Shown: positions 51,476 to 60,832 of the stretch, piece after piece
Numbering within the stretch: position 1 is the first letter of the stretch
Layout of the letters: the number at the start of each line of letters is the position of its first letter
Assembly (NCBI GenBank): GCA_002344205.1
Contig: DDSZ01000003.1
Location: 1 to 64,000, forward strand
Direction: 5' to 3'
DNA: 64,000 nt
Source: Opitutaceae bacterium UBA2377
Lineage (GTDB): Bacteria; Verrucomicrobiota; Verrucomicrobiia; Opitutales; Opitutaceae
Program-made: the position numbers and the translations under genes
Notes under the pieces: generated by a model
What the model saw: only the letters and a program-made list of their open reading frames with translations
Databases searched by the model: none
What the model was told of the DNA's origin: nothing

Positions 51476-53347
51476 TCACCTATGCTCCTCATAGCTGACT
51501 TCGATCTTCGCGGCGAAGGCCTGCTGTTTGGCGGCGCCCTGGAAGCGGATGCTGTGCGTGCGTTCGTCGTAAATCCAGCCGTTCGCCGGATCGGACGGCA
51601 CCTCTTGACCGTCCACCAGCACGCGCAAGCTTGGCCGGTGGAGCGTGGCGCCGGCCGCGACCGGATCGAGCGCGACGGCGACGGTGTCGGCGATGCGGTC
51701 GCCGAGCGCCGCGAGGGGCGCGGAGAAATCTTCCTCGATGTTGAGCACGGTGCCGCCCGTGAGCTCGGCGGCGCGGCGGTGCGACACGTTGCTCGGCGAC
51801 ACCACGGCGTGCATCTCGATTTTGCCACGCCGGTTGCCCTTCACGAGGGCGAAGGGCCGCACCACCCAGTAATTGATGTAACTGTCGAGCGTCTGGCGCC
51901 GGGCAGGATTCCGCGCGTTGTATTGGCTGAGCAGGTCAGGGAGCTTGCCGTCCTCAATCCACTTCGCCTCCCGGCCGCCGCCGGGCAGTTCCCGCCATGT
52001 CGCCATGCGGGTCTCCTCCTCGTCCATGAAGAAGACGACGATCGTGGTGGCGTCGGGCCGCAGGAGGGCGTGCTGCTTTTGGGAATAGTTCGCCACGAAA
52101 TTATACACCGCCGTGAAGGCCGTGCGGTTGCTGTCACCGTTGGTGCCCACCTTCACGAGTTCGGCGAAGATGCCGTCGGGCGTCTGCGGCGTCACCCACG
52201 GCTGACGCAGCACCGGCAGCGTCACGAGCGCACCGTTGCTCGCCACCTGCTTGGTGACGGTCTTCGGCCGCTCGCGGCGATCGAGCACCGCCTGCCCCGC
52301 GGCGTTGAGCTCCACGGAGCGGACCGGCTTGAACAGCGCCGCCCGCCGGCCCGGCTCCACGTTGACAAAATCCGTGGTGAGGACGCCGATGCGGTAGTCG
52401 AGCCCGCGCTCGTCGAAGAGCTGCCGGAAGCGCCGGAGATTGGCCGCGATGCGGTCCTGGTGCGGCGCCATCGAGGGCGAGTTGTTGATGACGAACACGA
52501 GATCGACCTCGCGGCTCTTGGAGCGGTCCGCAGTGAGGCGCTTCGCCTCGCGGATCGGCTCCACGGTGACGATGACGACGTTCTCCATGCCGAGCTGGGC
52601 GTTGTTTTCGTCGGAGGTGTAGTAGTGGAAACGGTCCTCGCCGATGAACCCGGGGTTGGGCGCGTAGGTGAGCCGGCCGGTGCGGGGATCGAGCCGCGCG
52701 CTGCCGTGCCGGGGCCGGTCGGCCTCGCTCAGGGCATAGACCACCTGCCGGTTGGTGACGGTGGCGCGGTCGGCGAGATCCATGAAGTCCTCATGGCTGG
52801 GGACCTGCTGCGTGACCGCGACATTGGGGCGGGTGGCGAGCATGACCGCACGTTCCGCCAGGATGCGCTCGCGGTCCTCGGTGATCTCAAATTTCTCGAG
52901 CACCACCGGCGCCGCCGCCTGCACCTCGATCACGACACGGTTCTCGAAAACCAGCCCGGAAGTTTCGTTGCGCACGGTGTAGGTGAACGAATCCTCACCC
53001 GCGTAGTCCTCGTGCGGCCGGTAGGCGAAATAGCCGTGGCGCGCGGTCTTGTTTTGGAAAAAATCCGCATCCCCGCCGGCCAGCCCCACCCGGCCAAACC
53101 GGGGCTCGACCGTGATCGTGTAGATCAGGTCGCCGCCAAGCGTGTCCCCGATCACTTCCTGGGCGACGACCAGTTGCCCGTGCGTCCCGGCGCCCTCCTC
53201 GGCCACCAACCGCATCGGCGTGGTCGAAATAATCGTCTCCGCGTCGGCGGCGACCGCCCGGGAGCCGGCAAAAACCGCCAGGCCCGTGAGCAAACACGAC
53301 AGCCCCGGCAGTCGCAACCAGGCGGGAAAAGAGAAAGTGAGCTTCAT
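51476..53347 (-). CDS. Exported cadherin-like/VWA domain protein
   Basis: A 623-residue exported protein from ATG 53347, with a signal peptide (MKLTFSFPAWLRLPGLSCLL, then TGLAVFAGSRAVAA). Two Ig/cadherin-like blocks contain YAGEDSFTYTVRNETSG and GFIGEDRFHYYTSDENN. A VWA-like domain follows, in which the metal-site motif reads VFVINNSPSMAPHQDR, with asparagine where DxSxS has the first aspartate. Later text includes the aspartate/glutamate-rich VVFFMDEEETR. It probably acts in the periplasm or at the surface in adhesion. It lies 97 bases downstream of the histidine kinase gene in the same orientation. Confidence 0.75.
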   Translation of the reverse strand: MKLTFSFPAWLRLPGLSCLLTGLAVFAGSRAVAADAETIISTTPMRLVAEEGAGTHGQLVVAQEVIGDTLGGDLIYTITVEPRFGRVGLAGGDADFFQNKTARHGYFAYRPHEDYAGEDSFTYTVRNETSGLVFENRVVIEVQAAAPVVLEKFEITEDRERILAERAVMLATRPNVAVTQQVPSHEDFMDLADRATVTNRQVVYALSEADRPRHGSARLDPRTGRLTYAPNPGFIGEDRFHYYTSDENNAQLGMENVVIVTVEPIREAKRLTADRSKSREVDLVFVINNSPSMAPHQDRIAANLRRFRQLFDERGLDYRIGVLTTDFVNVEPGRRAALFKPVRSVELNAAGQAVLDRRERPKTVTKQVASNGALVTLPVLRQPWVTPQTPDGIFAELVKVGTNGDSNRTAFTAVYNFVANYSQKQHALLRPDATTIVVFFMDEEETRMATWRELPGGGREAKWIEDGKLPDLLSQYNARNPARRQTLDSYINYWVVRPFALVKGNRRGKIEMHAVVSPSNVSHRRAAELTGGTVLNIEEDFSAPLAALGDRIADTVAVALDPVAAGATLHRPSLRVLVDGQEVPSDPANGWIYDERTHSIRFQGAAKQQAFAAKIEVSYEEHR

Positions 53348-53444
53348 AAGGGAAGAACGATACCGCCCTTGGAGTCTGTCAACCGGGCTCCGGTTCCGTG
53401 CCATTACGGCCTGTTGGCCGGGAGCCGCCCGCCAGGGCGCAGGG

Positions 53445-55565
53445 TCAGACAGGCAATTCAAACCAGAAAACGCTGCCGCCTGCCGGCGGACAATCGACAC
53501 CAATCCGCCCCCGGTGGGCCTCAATCGCCAACCGGCAGAAGGCCAGGCCAAGACCGACGGAGTGATACTGCCCGTCCTGCCGGGTCTTGATCGCTCCAAA
53601 TTTCTCAAAAATCCGGGTGCGTGCTTCCGCCGGCACCCCGGGACCCTGATCACAAACTTCCACCCTGATCGTAGTTTCCGTCGCCAGCAGCCGGGTGCAG
53701 ACCTTGCCTCCGGCCGGGGTGTGCTTGATCGCATTGCCGATAAGATTTTGCAGCACCCGCTCCAGCAAGGTGCGATCAACCGTCGCGGTGCTGCGCTCCG
53801 ACATCACTTCAACCGTCAATTCCCGGCCTTTCTCCATGTGGGCCAGCGCCTCGGTGATACGACGGACCAGTCCGGCCAGATCGACAACGGAGAGTTCCAG
53901 CGGCAGCTTGCCCTGCTCCATCCGGCTCACGTCGAGCAGGTCGTTGGTCATTTGTGCCAGGTGCCGCGCTGCCGCAGTCACACCCTGCAGATTCTTGCCC
54001 GCTGCGGGCGGCAGATTGCTTCCAAACTGCATTTCCATCAACTCCAGCCGGCCGAGCATGACCGTCAGCGGCGAACGCATGTCATGCACCAGCATGTGAA
54101 CCAGATTGTCCCGCAGTTCCTCGAGCTTCTTGAGGCTGTCGTAGTTCCGCGCGAGTTCGTGCTGGGCCTGCCGGATCGCCTCGGTGCGCACGTTGACCAG
54201 AGCCTCCAAGTGCTCCTGATGCTCCCGAAGTTCAAGGTAGTTGACGAGGATCTCCGCCAGAGATGAGAGCAGCCGTCGCTCTTCCTCCAAAAACACCTCC
54301 TCCCCTGAGCTTGTCGGTTTTTCCAGATAGATCACATCAATACGCCCCTCATTTGTGCCGACTTTGAAAGCGGTCGTCATCTGCCACGGCGTGTCCGGCC
54401 AAGGTGCCGTGGTCACTTCTTCGCCATACACTATCCGGGCCACGGCTTGCGCAGGAAACTGCATGCCGGCGGGAATGAGCGCGGCGAGTTCCTGCAATAT
54501 TTTCCCGCTGAAACGCCGCTGGGGCTGCAGCAGCTGTGCGGCGCCGTGAAGCACCCTCAGCTCCTTGACCCGTTCGCCCAGGGCACGGACCAGCTTCTCC
54601 CGCTCCTCCTCAGCCCGGCGTTGCGCGGTGACGTCCATGACCATGCCGGCAAGACGAACCACCGCGCCATCCCGCTCCTCATAAACGGCCGCCACTCCCT
54701 CAATCCACTTCAACCCCTCCTCCGGATGAACTATACGAAACTGCCGCCGCGTCCGCTGGCATTGTCTCGTCCGCAGCGCCTCCAGGTTCTCCCGGATGCC
54801 GGGATAATCCTGCGGCACCACCAGGTTGCGCCAGCGTTCCAAGGCAATGCGGCCGTCCGCCGAATCGGGCAGACCGAAGATGGCATGATAGCGCGCATCC
54901 GCCTCGATCTCGCCGCGCTGCAGATCCATCTGCCAGGTGCCGATGTGGCCGGCCTCAAGCGCGAATTGCAACCGCTGCTCCGCATGGCGCCGGCCGCCGC
55001 TTTCACTCTCCGCCCGGCGCAGCGAATCGCTCACCGACACGGTCACCAGCCGTTGCACGATGAGCGCAAGCAGGATGGCCATCGCATTGAAAAGCCACGT
55101 GGACCAGATGGTGAACGTGAACTCCGGCTCCGGCAGCAAACCGATGCTTTCCACCACGGCCAGCGTCAGGGCCAGCAGGATGCAGCCCATCGCCGTCATT
55201 ATCCCGGCCCGCCAGCCCAGCAACAGTCCCGCGATCATCATCACCGCAACAAACAGCGGCGTAGCCGGAGAATGGATTCCACCCGTGTGCAGGGAACGGT
55301 TGAAAATTTGCAGCCCGACACCCACCACCAGACCCCAGCTCGCCCAGCGGGTATGGCCGCGGCTGCTGATAAAAAGCATCACCATGCCGAGGCCCGTCAA
55401 GACGCCAACCGAGGTCAAACGGGCCGGCAGCGTCTCCGGCTCGACCACCGCCGCAAGGGCGAGGATCACCGCGACCACCGTGATAAAACTCCAGACGGTA
55501 TATTGAAAAATTGTGTGGTAGTGCGCTCTCGCCGCCATCGAGTCGGTTGAGGGAGCGGGATCCAT
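53445..55565 (-). CDS. Membrane sensor histidine kinase with PAS domain
   Basis: About 706 residues from ATG 55565; starts at 55592 or 55538 are also possible. A six-helix membrane sensor (about 20-180) leads to a PAS domain (QFALEAGHIGTWQMDLQRGE through GMVMDVTAQRRAEEE). A GAF-like segment and a coiled coil come next. The kinase core has H-box LVHMLVHDMRSPLTVMLGRL, N-box LQNLIGNAIKHTPAGG, G1 CDQGPGVP and G2 HSVGLGLAFCRLAIEAHRG. It autophosphorylates on histidine in response to an unknown signal. No response regulator gene adjoins it. Confidence 0.93.
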   Translation of the reverse strand: MDPAPSTDSMAARAHYHTIFQYTVWSFITVVAVILALAAVVEPETLPARLTSVGVLTGLGMVMLFISSRGHTRWASWGLVVGVGLQIFNRSLHTGGIHSPATPLFVAVMMIAGLLLGWRAGIMTAMGCILLALTLAVVESIGLLPEPEFTFTIWSTWLFNAMAILLALIVQRLVTVSVSDSLRRAESESGGRRHAEQRLQFALEAGHIGTWQMDLQRGEIEADARYHAIFGLPDSADGRIALERWRNLVVPQDYPGIRENLEALRTRQCQRTRRQFRIVHPEEGLKWIEGVAAVYEERDGAVVRLAGMVMDVTAQRRAEEEREKLVRALGERVKELRVLHGAAQLLQPQRRFSGKILQELAALIPAGMQFPAQAVARIVYGEEVTTAPWPDTPWQMTTAFKVGTNEGRIDVIYLEKPTSSGEEVFLEEERRLLSSLAEILVNYLELREHQEHLEALVNVRTEAIRQAQHELARNYDSLKKLEELRDNLVHMLVHDMRSPLTVMLGRLELMEMQFGSNLPPAAGKNLQGVTAAARHLAQMTNDLLDVSRMEQGKLPLELSVVDLAGLVRRITEALAHMEKGRELTVEVMSERSTATVDRTLLERVLQNLIGNAIKHTPAGGKVCTRLLATETTIRVEVCDQGPGVPAEARTRIFEKFGAIKTRQDGQYHSVGLGLAFCRLAIEAHRGRIGVDCPPAGGSVFWFELPV

Positions 55566-55726
55566 CCAAAGCACCGCCAATCTCGTGAACATACCCGTCA
55601 CTACATGCGGGAATGGCTTGGGTGGCATAGGCGAAGGTGGTGCCACCTTCGCCGCGAAAGCTACGCCGGCAGCGCCGGGTCACAATCCAAATCCGGAACG
55701 GACGCAATTTTGGCTCTTCGCGCCGC

Positions 55727-56332
55727 CTACTTCCCCGCCCCGCCCTGCGCCACCCATGTCGCATACTCCGCCCGCGGCATGAAACGCAGCGACGCGGAGT
55801 TGATGCAGTAGCGCAGCCGCGTCGGCCTCGGGCCGTCGCGGAAGACGTGGCCGAGGTGACTCCCGCAGACGTTGCAATGCACTTCCGTGCGCACCATGCC
55901 GTGCGACCGGTCCACCAGCTCGCCGACAAACGATTTCTCGATCGGCTGGTAAAAGCTCGGCCAGCCCGTGCCGCTGTCGAACTTGGTCTGGCTGTCGAAC
56001 AGCGGGGTGTCGCAACCCACGCAGAAATACACGCCGTCCTTCTTGCTGTCCCAGAACTCGTTCCTGAAGGGCGGCTCGGTGCCCTGCTGGCGTGCGACGT
56101 GATACTGGAGCGGCGTCAGCCGCTGCCGCCATTCGGCGTCGGTGCGCTGCACCTTGGCCTTGCTCATGTCGATGACGACATTGGACGGCAGTCCGCAGGC
56201 GGAGATTTCGCCCGGAGCGCATTCGAGGGCATCCTTGGCGGCGGTCTTGTTTTTCGAGGCGTTCATGTCGGTGACAAACAGGAGGCCGGCGGCAGCGAGC
56301 AGCACCGGCAGGGTCAGGTGGCGGGGTTTCAT
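55727..56332 (-). CDS. msrB: Exported methionine-R-sulfoxide reductase B
   Basis: A 201-residue MsrB with an N-terminal signal/anchor ([20 protein letters not shown]). Zinc cysteines are C104/C107 (CVGCDTPLF) and C153/C156 ([12 protein letters not shown]). The active site is C176 in [11 protein letters not shown], with [13 protein letters not shown] and RTEVHC as other family blocks. It repairs oxidised methionine in exported proteins. It reads toward the histidine kinase gene, with about 160 bases between. Confidence 0.95.
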   Translation of the reverse strand: MKPRHLTLPVLLAAAGLLFVTDMNASKNKTAAKDALECAPGEISACGLPSNVVIDMSKAKVQRTDAEWRQRLTPLQYHVARQQGTEPPFRNEFWDSKKDGVYFCVGCDTPLFDSQTKFDSGTGWPSFYQPIEKSFVGELVDRSHGMVRTEVHCNVCGSHLGHVFRDGPRPTRLRYCINSASLRFMPRAEYATWVAQGGAGK

Positions 56333-56361
56333 GACGGCGACACCTTAACCGCTCCCGGCAA

Positions 56362-57648
56362 TTATTCCACCTTTACAGGCAAAATCCCGTCTTTGAACTC
56401 CGTCTGCAGCCGCTGGCCCGGACGCAGCCCCTTCCGCGCGGCCACCGGCCGGCCGGCTTCGTCACGCACGATCGCGAACCCGCGGTTGAGCACCGAGGCG
56501 GGGCTCGCCGCCTGTAGGCGCTTCCACAGCGACAACAGCCGGTGCGACTCCAGTTGCACGCGCCCCTCGGGCGAATGCCGCTGCCACTGCGTCCGCATCT
56601 CGGCCAAGGCCTGCCGCTTCTCCTGCACTGCCGCCCGCAGCGCGCTGCCCAAGCGGTTGGCGAAATCATCCAGCCGCAACTGGCACTGCTCGATCTGCCC
56701 GGCCGGGCTCAACAAACGCAGCCGGCTGCGGGCGTGGTCGAGCCGCTCTTGCGCCCGCTCCATCGCACCGTCGAGCGCCCCGACCATCGCGGCCCGGGCG
56801 CGGTCCGCCCGTTCGAGCGCCGCCACGAAATGGCTCGAGATCAGCTCCGCCGCGGCGCTCGGCGTCTCCGCCCGCACATCAGCCGCAAAGTCGCACAGCG
56901 TGAAATCAATCTCATGCCCCACGGCCGAGATCACCGGCACCGGACAGGCCGCCACCGCGCGCACGAGCGGTTCCTCGTTGAAGGCCCACAGGTCCTCCAG
57001 GCTGCCGCCGCCGCGGCCGATCACCAGCAGGTCGAAAATCCCCAGCTCCTGCGCCGCCGCCAGCATCGCCACCATCTCCGCCGCCGCGCCCTCGCCCTGC
57101 ACCTTCGCCGGCAGCACGACCACCCGGCCGCGCCACCCGCGGCGCGTGAGGATGCGTAGGAAATCCTGCACCGCCGCGCCGGTCGGCGACGTGATGAACC
57201 CCACCGTCGCCGGCAGCTCGGGAATCGCGCGCTTGCGCGCCGCGTCGAACAACCCCTCGTCGGCCAGCCGCTTTTTCAGCGCCTCAAATTCGCGCTGCAG
57301 CTTCCCCACGCCGTCCTCGATCACCGCGCGCACTATGAGCTGATACTGGCCGCGCGCCTCATACACGCTCACCTCACCGTAAACGACAACCTGCAGGCCG
57401 TCGCGCAGCTTCACGCTTTGCTTCACCGCGTCGCCGCGAAACAGCACCGCGCTCAGTTGCGCGCCGGCATCCTTCAGCGAAAAGTAAACATGCCCGCTGG
57501 CCTGCGCGCGCAAGTTCGAGACCTCGCCGCGCACCCAGCCCGGCCGCAGCCCGCTTTCCAAGAGCGTCTTCACCCGGCGCGTGAATTCGCTCACCGACTC
57601 CACGCGGTCGTCCGCCTCGCCGAAGAGCGATTCGTCGCGCTTTTTCAT
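56362..57648 (-). CDS. xseA: Exodeoxyribonuclease VII large subunit
   Basis: A 428-residue protein from ATG 57648 (MKKRDESLFGEADDRVESVS). The OB-fold N-terminal domain (GWVRGEVSNLRAQASGHVYF, SLKDAGAQLSAVLFRGD) precedes the catalytic domain: AVIEDGVGKLQREFEALKKR, GFITSPTGAAVQDFLRIL and the very conserved IGRGGGSLEDLWAFNEEPLV. Then AVGHEIDFTLCDFAADVRAE and a C-terminal coiled coil. The starting ATG overlaps the preceding TVP38 stop by four bases. The small subunit XseB is not adjacent. Confidence 0.97.
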   Translation of the reverse strand: MKKRDESLFGEADDRVESVSEFTRRVKTLLESGLRPGWVRGEVSNLRAQASGHVYFSLKDAGAQLSAVLFRGDAVKQSVKLRDGLQVVVYGEVSVYEARGQYQLIVRAVIEDGVGKLQREFEALKKRLADEGLFDAARKRAIPELPATVGFITSPTGAAVQDFLRILTRRGWRGRVVVLPAKVQGEGAAAEMVAMLAAAQELGIFDLLVIGRGGGSLEDLWAFNEEPLVRAVAACPVPVISAVGHEIDFTLCDFAADVRAETPSAAAELISSHFVAALERADRARAAMVGALDGAMERAQERLDHARSRLRLLSPAGQIEQCQLRLDDFANRLGSALRAAVQEKRQALAEMRTQWQRHSPEGRVQLESHRLLSLWKRLQAASPASVLNRGFAIVRDEAGRPVAARKGLRPGQRLQTEFKDGILPVKVE

Positions 57649-58328
57649 GCTGGGGGCCGTTGCCGGCGGTAGTGCCGCCGGAGCAGTTGCACCGCCACCG
57701 TCAGCGTCGCAAAAAGCATGACGGCCATGAGCGCCGTGCGGCCCCGGCCCTGCATGACCGCGTCGCCGAAAAGCACGAAGGCGCAGGCGTAGGACGACGT
57801 GATCACCCAAGAGATGAAGAAATACGTCGGGAAGGAGATCCCGGCCAGCCCGAGCAGGTAGCTTTGCAACACGTAGGGCGGACCGGGTGTCACGCGCACG
57901 AGGATCACGAGGCTGCGCTGGTCGGCGGGCGCGGCCTGCGGCAGTTTGTAGCCGAGCCAGCGGCAAAGTTTTTCCAGCCACGGCCGCAGCGCGTAGCGGG
58001 CCAGCCAGTAAGTCAGCGCAAGGTTCACCGCCAGGCTCAGCCACACCAGCAGCAACACCAGCGGCATGCCCAGCGTCGGCGCAAAGACCGGTCCGGCCGT
58101 GAAGGTGAAGACCGAGAGCGGGCAACCCGCCGCCGGCAGCAGCGCCATCAACAGGAAATAGGTCGGCGCCCCCAGGCTCCGCACCCAGACCACGCCCTGC
58201 TCCGCGAGTTCGCGAGGGGATACTTCCTGCGTCTGCACCCACCACCAGCCCGCGGCCAACACCAGCAGGCCGGCGACCGCCAGCCCACCAAAGCGGATCC
58301 AGTTGAACTTTTGCTCCTCAACTTCCAT
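57645..58328 (-). CDS. TVP38/TMEM64 family membrane protein
   Basis: A 227-residue membrane protein from ATG 58328. The SNARE-associated/VTT core is visible: LMALLPAAGCPLSVFTFTAG, PVFAPTLGMPLVLLLVWLSL, YWLARYALRPWLEK, VRVTPGPPYVLQSYLLGLAG and ISFPTYFFISWVI. Members of this DedA-like superfamily scramble phospholipid or take part in membrane homeostasis. It overlaps xseA by four bases. An upstream in-frame start at 58433 lacks support. Confidence 0.87.
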   Translation of the reverse strand: MEVEEQKFNWIRFGGLAVAGLLVLAAGWWWVQTQEVSPRELAEQGVVWVRSLGAPTYFLLMALLPAAGCPLSVFTFTAGPVFAPTLGMPLVLLLVWLSLAVNLALTYWLARYALRPWLEKLCRWLGYKLPQAAPADQRSLVILVRVTPGPPYVLQSYLLGLAGISFPTYFFISWVITSSYACAFVLFGDAVMQGRGRTALMAVMLFATLTVAVQLLRRHYRRQRPPA

Positions 58329-58423
58329 CCGCCCAGCCTGCCGCCCGGCGCGCCCGACCGTCAAGGGCGGCGTGCTCCGCGCTTGCCCGACCCCTGCCGC
58401 AAGCCGACACTGCCGCCATTCGC

Positions 58424-60832
58424 GTGACCACACCCAGCAACCGAACCCTGCGTGACTGGCCGGCCGGCCTCATGGTCGCGGCCGCCTTGGGCACGGTGGC
58501 GCTCACGCTGGCCCACCCTTCATCCACCCGGCAGTTCACCTGGCCGTGGGTGCTGGTGCTCACCGCCGTCTGGCTCGCACCCATCGTGGCATTTTTTGGC
58601 ACCCGCGAAGCCTGGCGGTTGCCCGGCCGGTTGCTCACCGCCGGACTCGTGCTGCTGGCCGGCGCGACCCTCGCCAGCGCCTTGGTCAGTCCTTTCGACC
58701 GTTTAAGCCTGCCGCGCGTGTGGCCGACGCTCGGCGGGGTCGCGCTGTTTTTCTGGCTACATCATTGGCTCGCGGACTCCGCTTCGCGCGCGCGGCGGGT
58801 CGCGCTGGGGCTCGCAGGCATCGGCACCCTCCTCGCGGTTTGCAGCCTGCTTCTCTGGCGCTGGCAATCCGCCGGCATCCCGTGGTCGGTGCGCAACGCC
58901 ATCCCTTTCGGCCACTCCAACTATACCGCCGGTGCAGTGCTGCTCGTGCTCCCGTGGCTCGCCCTCGCCGGGTGGCAGGCCGCGGGATTGCGGCGGTTCG
59001 CGTGGATACTGGCCGCACTCACCGGCCTCGCCGTGCTGCTGACCACCAGCAGCCGCGCCGGCGTGCTGGCCTTGGGCATGGTCATGGCCGGCGGTGTGGT
59101 CTTCGCGCTTGTGCGCGCACCTTGGCCTCCACGCCGCAAACTCGCGCTCGGGCTCGCCGCCGTGGCGTTGTTGGGCCTGACGGTGCTGGCCAATCCGCGG
59201 TTGCGCGAACTGGTGCTGGGCGGCGGCTGGAGCGACATTGCCCGCGAAAGCAACACGCAGCGCAGCGCCATGCTCCAGGCCGGCGTCCTGCTCGGCGCGG
59301 AACGGCCGCTCCTTGGCTGGGGCCCCGGCGCCGTGCCGCTCACCTACCCCAAGGTGCGGGCCCGGCTCGATGGCGGCGTGGACAACGTCCTGCAACTGCA
59401 CAGCACGCCGGTGCAGGTTTGGGCCACGCTCGGCGCCGTCGGCCTCGCCGCGCTCGGCCTGCTCGCGCTCGCCACGGCGCAACGCCTCCGGGCCGTGCGG
59501 CGCGCGCCCGGGCCGGTGCCGTTGACCGCCGCCGCCGCCCTGCTGGCCTATGGACTGTTCGCGCTCACCGACCACCAGCTCGACCTGCCCGCGCTCAACA
59601 CCCTGCTCGTCCTGAACCTCGCGCTGCTCTTCACCGCTCCAAACCCCGCCGCATCCCCGGGCCAAAGCAACCTATTGGGTTACTTTGGCGGGAGCGCGCT
59701 CCGGGGTGTTTTCGGGGGACTGGCGGTGTTGCTCCTAGCAATTCCGTTGTGGCGCACCGGCCAAGACCTCTATGCCCGGCACGCCTACGAGCAGGCACTC
59801 ACGGCCTTGGTGGACGGCCAAATCCCGGCCGCACTGAAAAAACTCGAAACCGCGGCCCAGCGCGCGCCCCACGATCCCTATTACCGTCACCAACTCGCCG
59901 GCCGGCTGCTCGCACTGCGCGAATCGGAAAGCGACCCGGCGCGGCGCGACGAACTGGCCGCCACGGCCGCGGAGCATCTCCGGCTGTCGCTGGCCGCCGG
60001 CTGTTTCGAGGAATACGCCCATCTCAACCTCGCGTGGCTCGCCCTTGAGGCCGGCTCGGCTCAGCTCGCCCACCGGCATTTCCGCAGCGCGCTGGCGCTG
60101 GCCCCGCATCGCGGCGGCGCTTATTTCGGGCTCGGACTCGCCTTGCGCGAAAACGGCGAACTGCACGCCGCCATCCGCGCCTTCGCCCTCGAATGGGTCA
60201 ACGACCCCGTCGTCGCGACCCACCCGATCTGGACGCATCCGGACTTCGGGCATTACCGACCCGCGATTGCCCGCGAGGCCCGCGCCATGCTCGAAGAACT
60301 CACCCCCAGCCACCAGGCCGCTGCCTACGTGGGCGAACTCTGGGCTTGGTGGAACGAAGGCGGTCCGCCGCCATCCGCAGGCTTCAACCGCGAGACTGCC
60401 CGCTTCGCCGCCGCACTGACAGCGATCAGCCGCGGCGAGCCGCCACCGGCCGGCCTGCAGGAATATGCCTGGGGCCGGTTGCTCGATGCGTGGTTCCACC
60501 CGTCCGGTGAATTCACCGCGCTCAGCCCGCGCGACCCGGCCTTCGCCGCCACGCTCGCCCGCCGCGCCGCACGCCACCCCTCGCCCGCCTGGCACGGCTT
60601 TCTCACCGCCGGCCCGGAAGGCGAACCGAACCTTGGGCTCAACACCCGCGCAACGCGCACCGGCTACGGCGTGCTCGCCCTCCACCCCGCCGGCCCGCCG
60701 TTGACGGATGTCTTTGTGCGCCAGACCCCGCGGATCGTTTCCGAGTTTGCTTCGTCGGTGTTTCCCGCGCGAGGCTGGCTCCCGGCGCGCGAGCTGCTCC
60801 AACGCCTGCCCGCCCCGGCCACCAACCCATGA
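58424..60832 (+). CDS. O-antigen ligase/polymerase-like membrane protein with TPR region
   Basis: An 802-residue protein starting with GTG 58424. The first half has about twelve membrane helices and the Wzy/WaaL-like signature (VRNAIPFGHSNYTAGAVLLV, VLLTTSSRAGVLALGMVMAG, LLGWGPGAVPLTYPKV, LQLHSTPVQVWATLGAVGLA). The second half (about 440-600) has TPR-like helical repeats (ALTALVDGQIPAALKKLETA, AHLNLAWLALEAGSAQLAHR). It likely polymerises or ligates a surface glycan. Overlaps the next gene by four bases (ATGA). Confidence 0.87.
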   Translation: MTTPSNRTLRDWPAGLMVAAALGTVALTLAHPSSTRQFTWPWVLVLTAVWLAPIVAFFGTREAWRLPGRLLTAGLVLLAGATLASALVSPFDRLSLPRVWPTLGGVALFFWLHHWLADSASRARRVALGLAGIGTLLAVCSLLLWRWQSAGIPWSVRNAIPFGHSNYTAGAVLLVLPWLALAGWQAAGLRRFAWILAALTGLAVLLTTSSRAGVLALGMVMAGGVVFALVRAPWPPRRKLALGLAAVALLGLTVLANPRLRELVLGGGWSDIARESNTQRSAMLQAGVLLGAERPLLGWGPGAVPLTYPKVRARLDGGVDNVLQLHSTPVQVWATLGAVGLAALGLLALATAQRLRAVRRAPGPVPLTAAAALLAYGLFALTDHQLDLPALNTLLVLNLALLFTAPNPAASPGQSNLLGYFGGSALRGVFGGLAVLLLAIPLWRTGQDLYARHAYEQALTALVDGQIPAALKKLETAAQRAPHDPYYRHQLAGRLLALRESESDPARRDELAATAAEHLRLSLAAGCFEEYAHLNLAWLALEAGSAQLAHRHFRSALALAPHRGGAYFGLGLALRENGELHAAIRAFALEWVNDPVVATHPIWTHPDFGHYRPAIAREARAMLEELTPSHQAAAYVGELWAWWNEGGPPPSAGFNRETARFAAALTAISRGEPPPAGLQEYAWGRLLDAWFHPSGEFTALSPRDPAFAATLARRAARHPSPAWHGFLTAGPEGEPNLGLNTRATRTGYGVLALHPAGPPLTDVFVRQTPRIVSEFASSVFPARGWLPARELLQRLPAPATNP

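Noticed and set aside
56362..58245. A 627-codon frame as an extended XseA
   Set aside because: The extra N-terminal part is an out-of-frame reading of the TVP38 gene. XseA starts normally at 57648.
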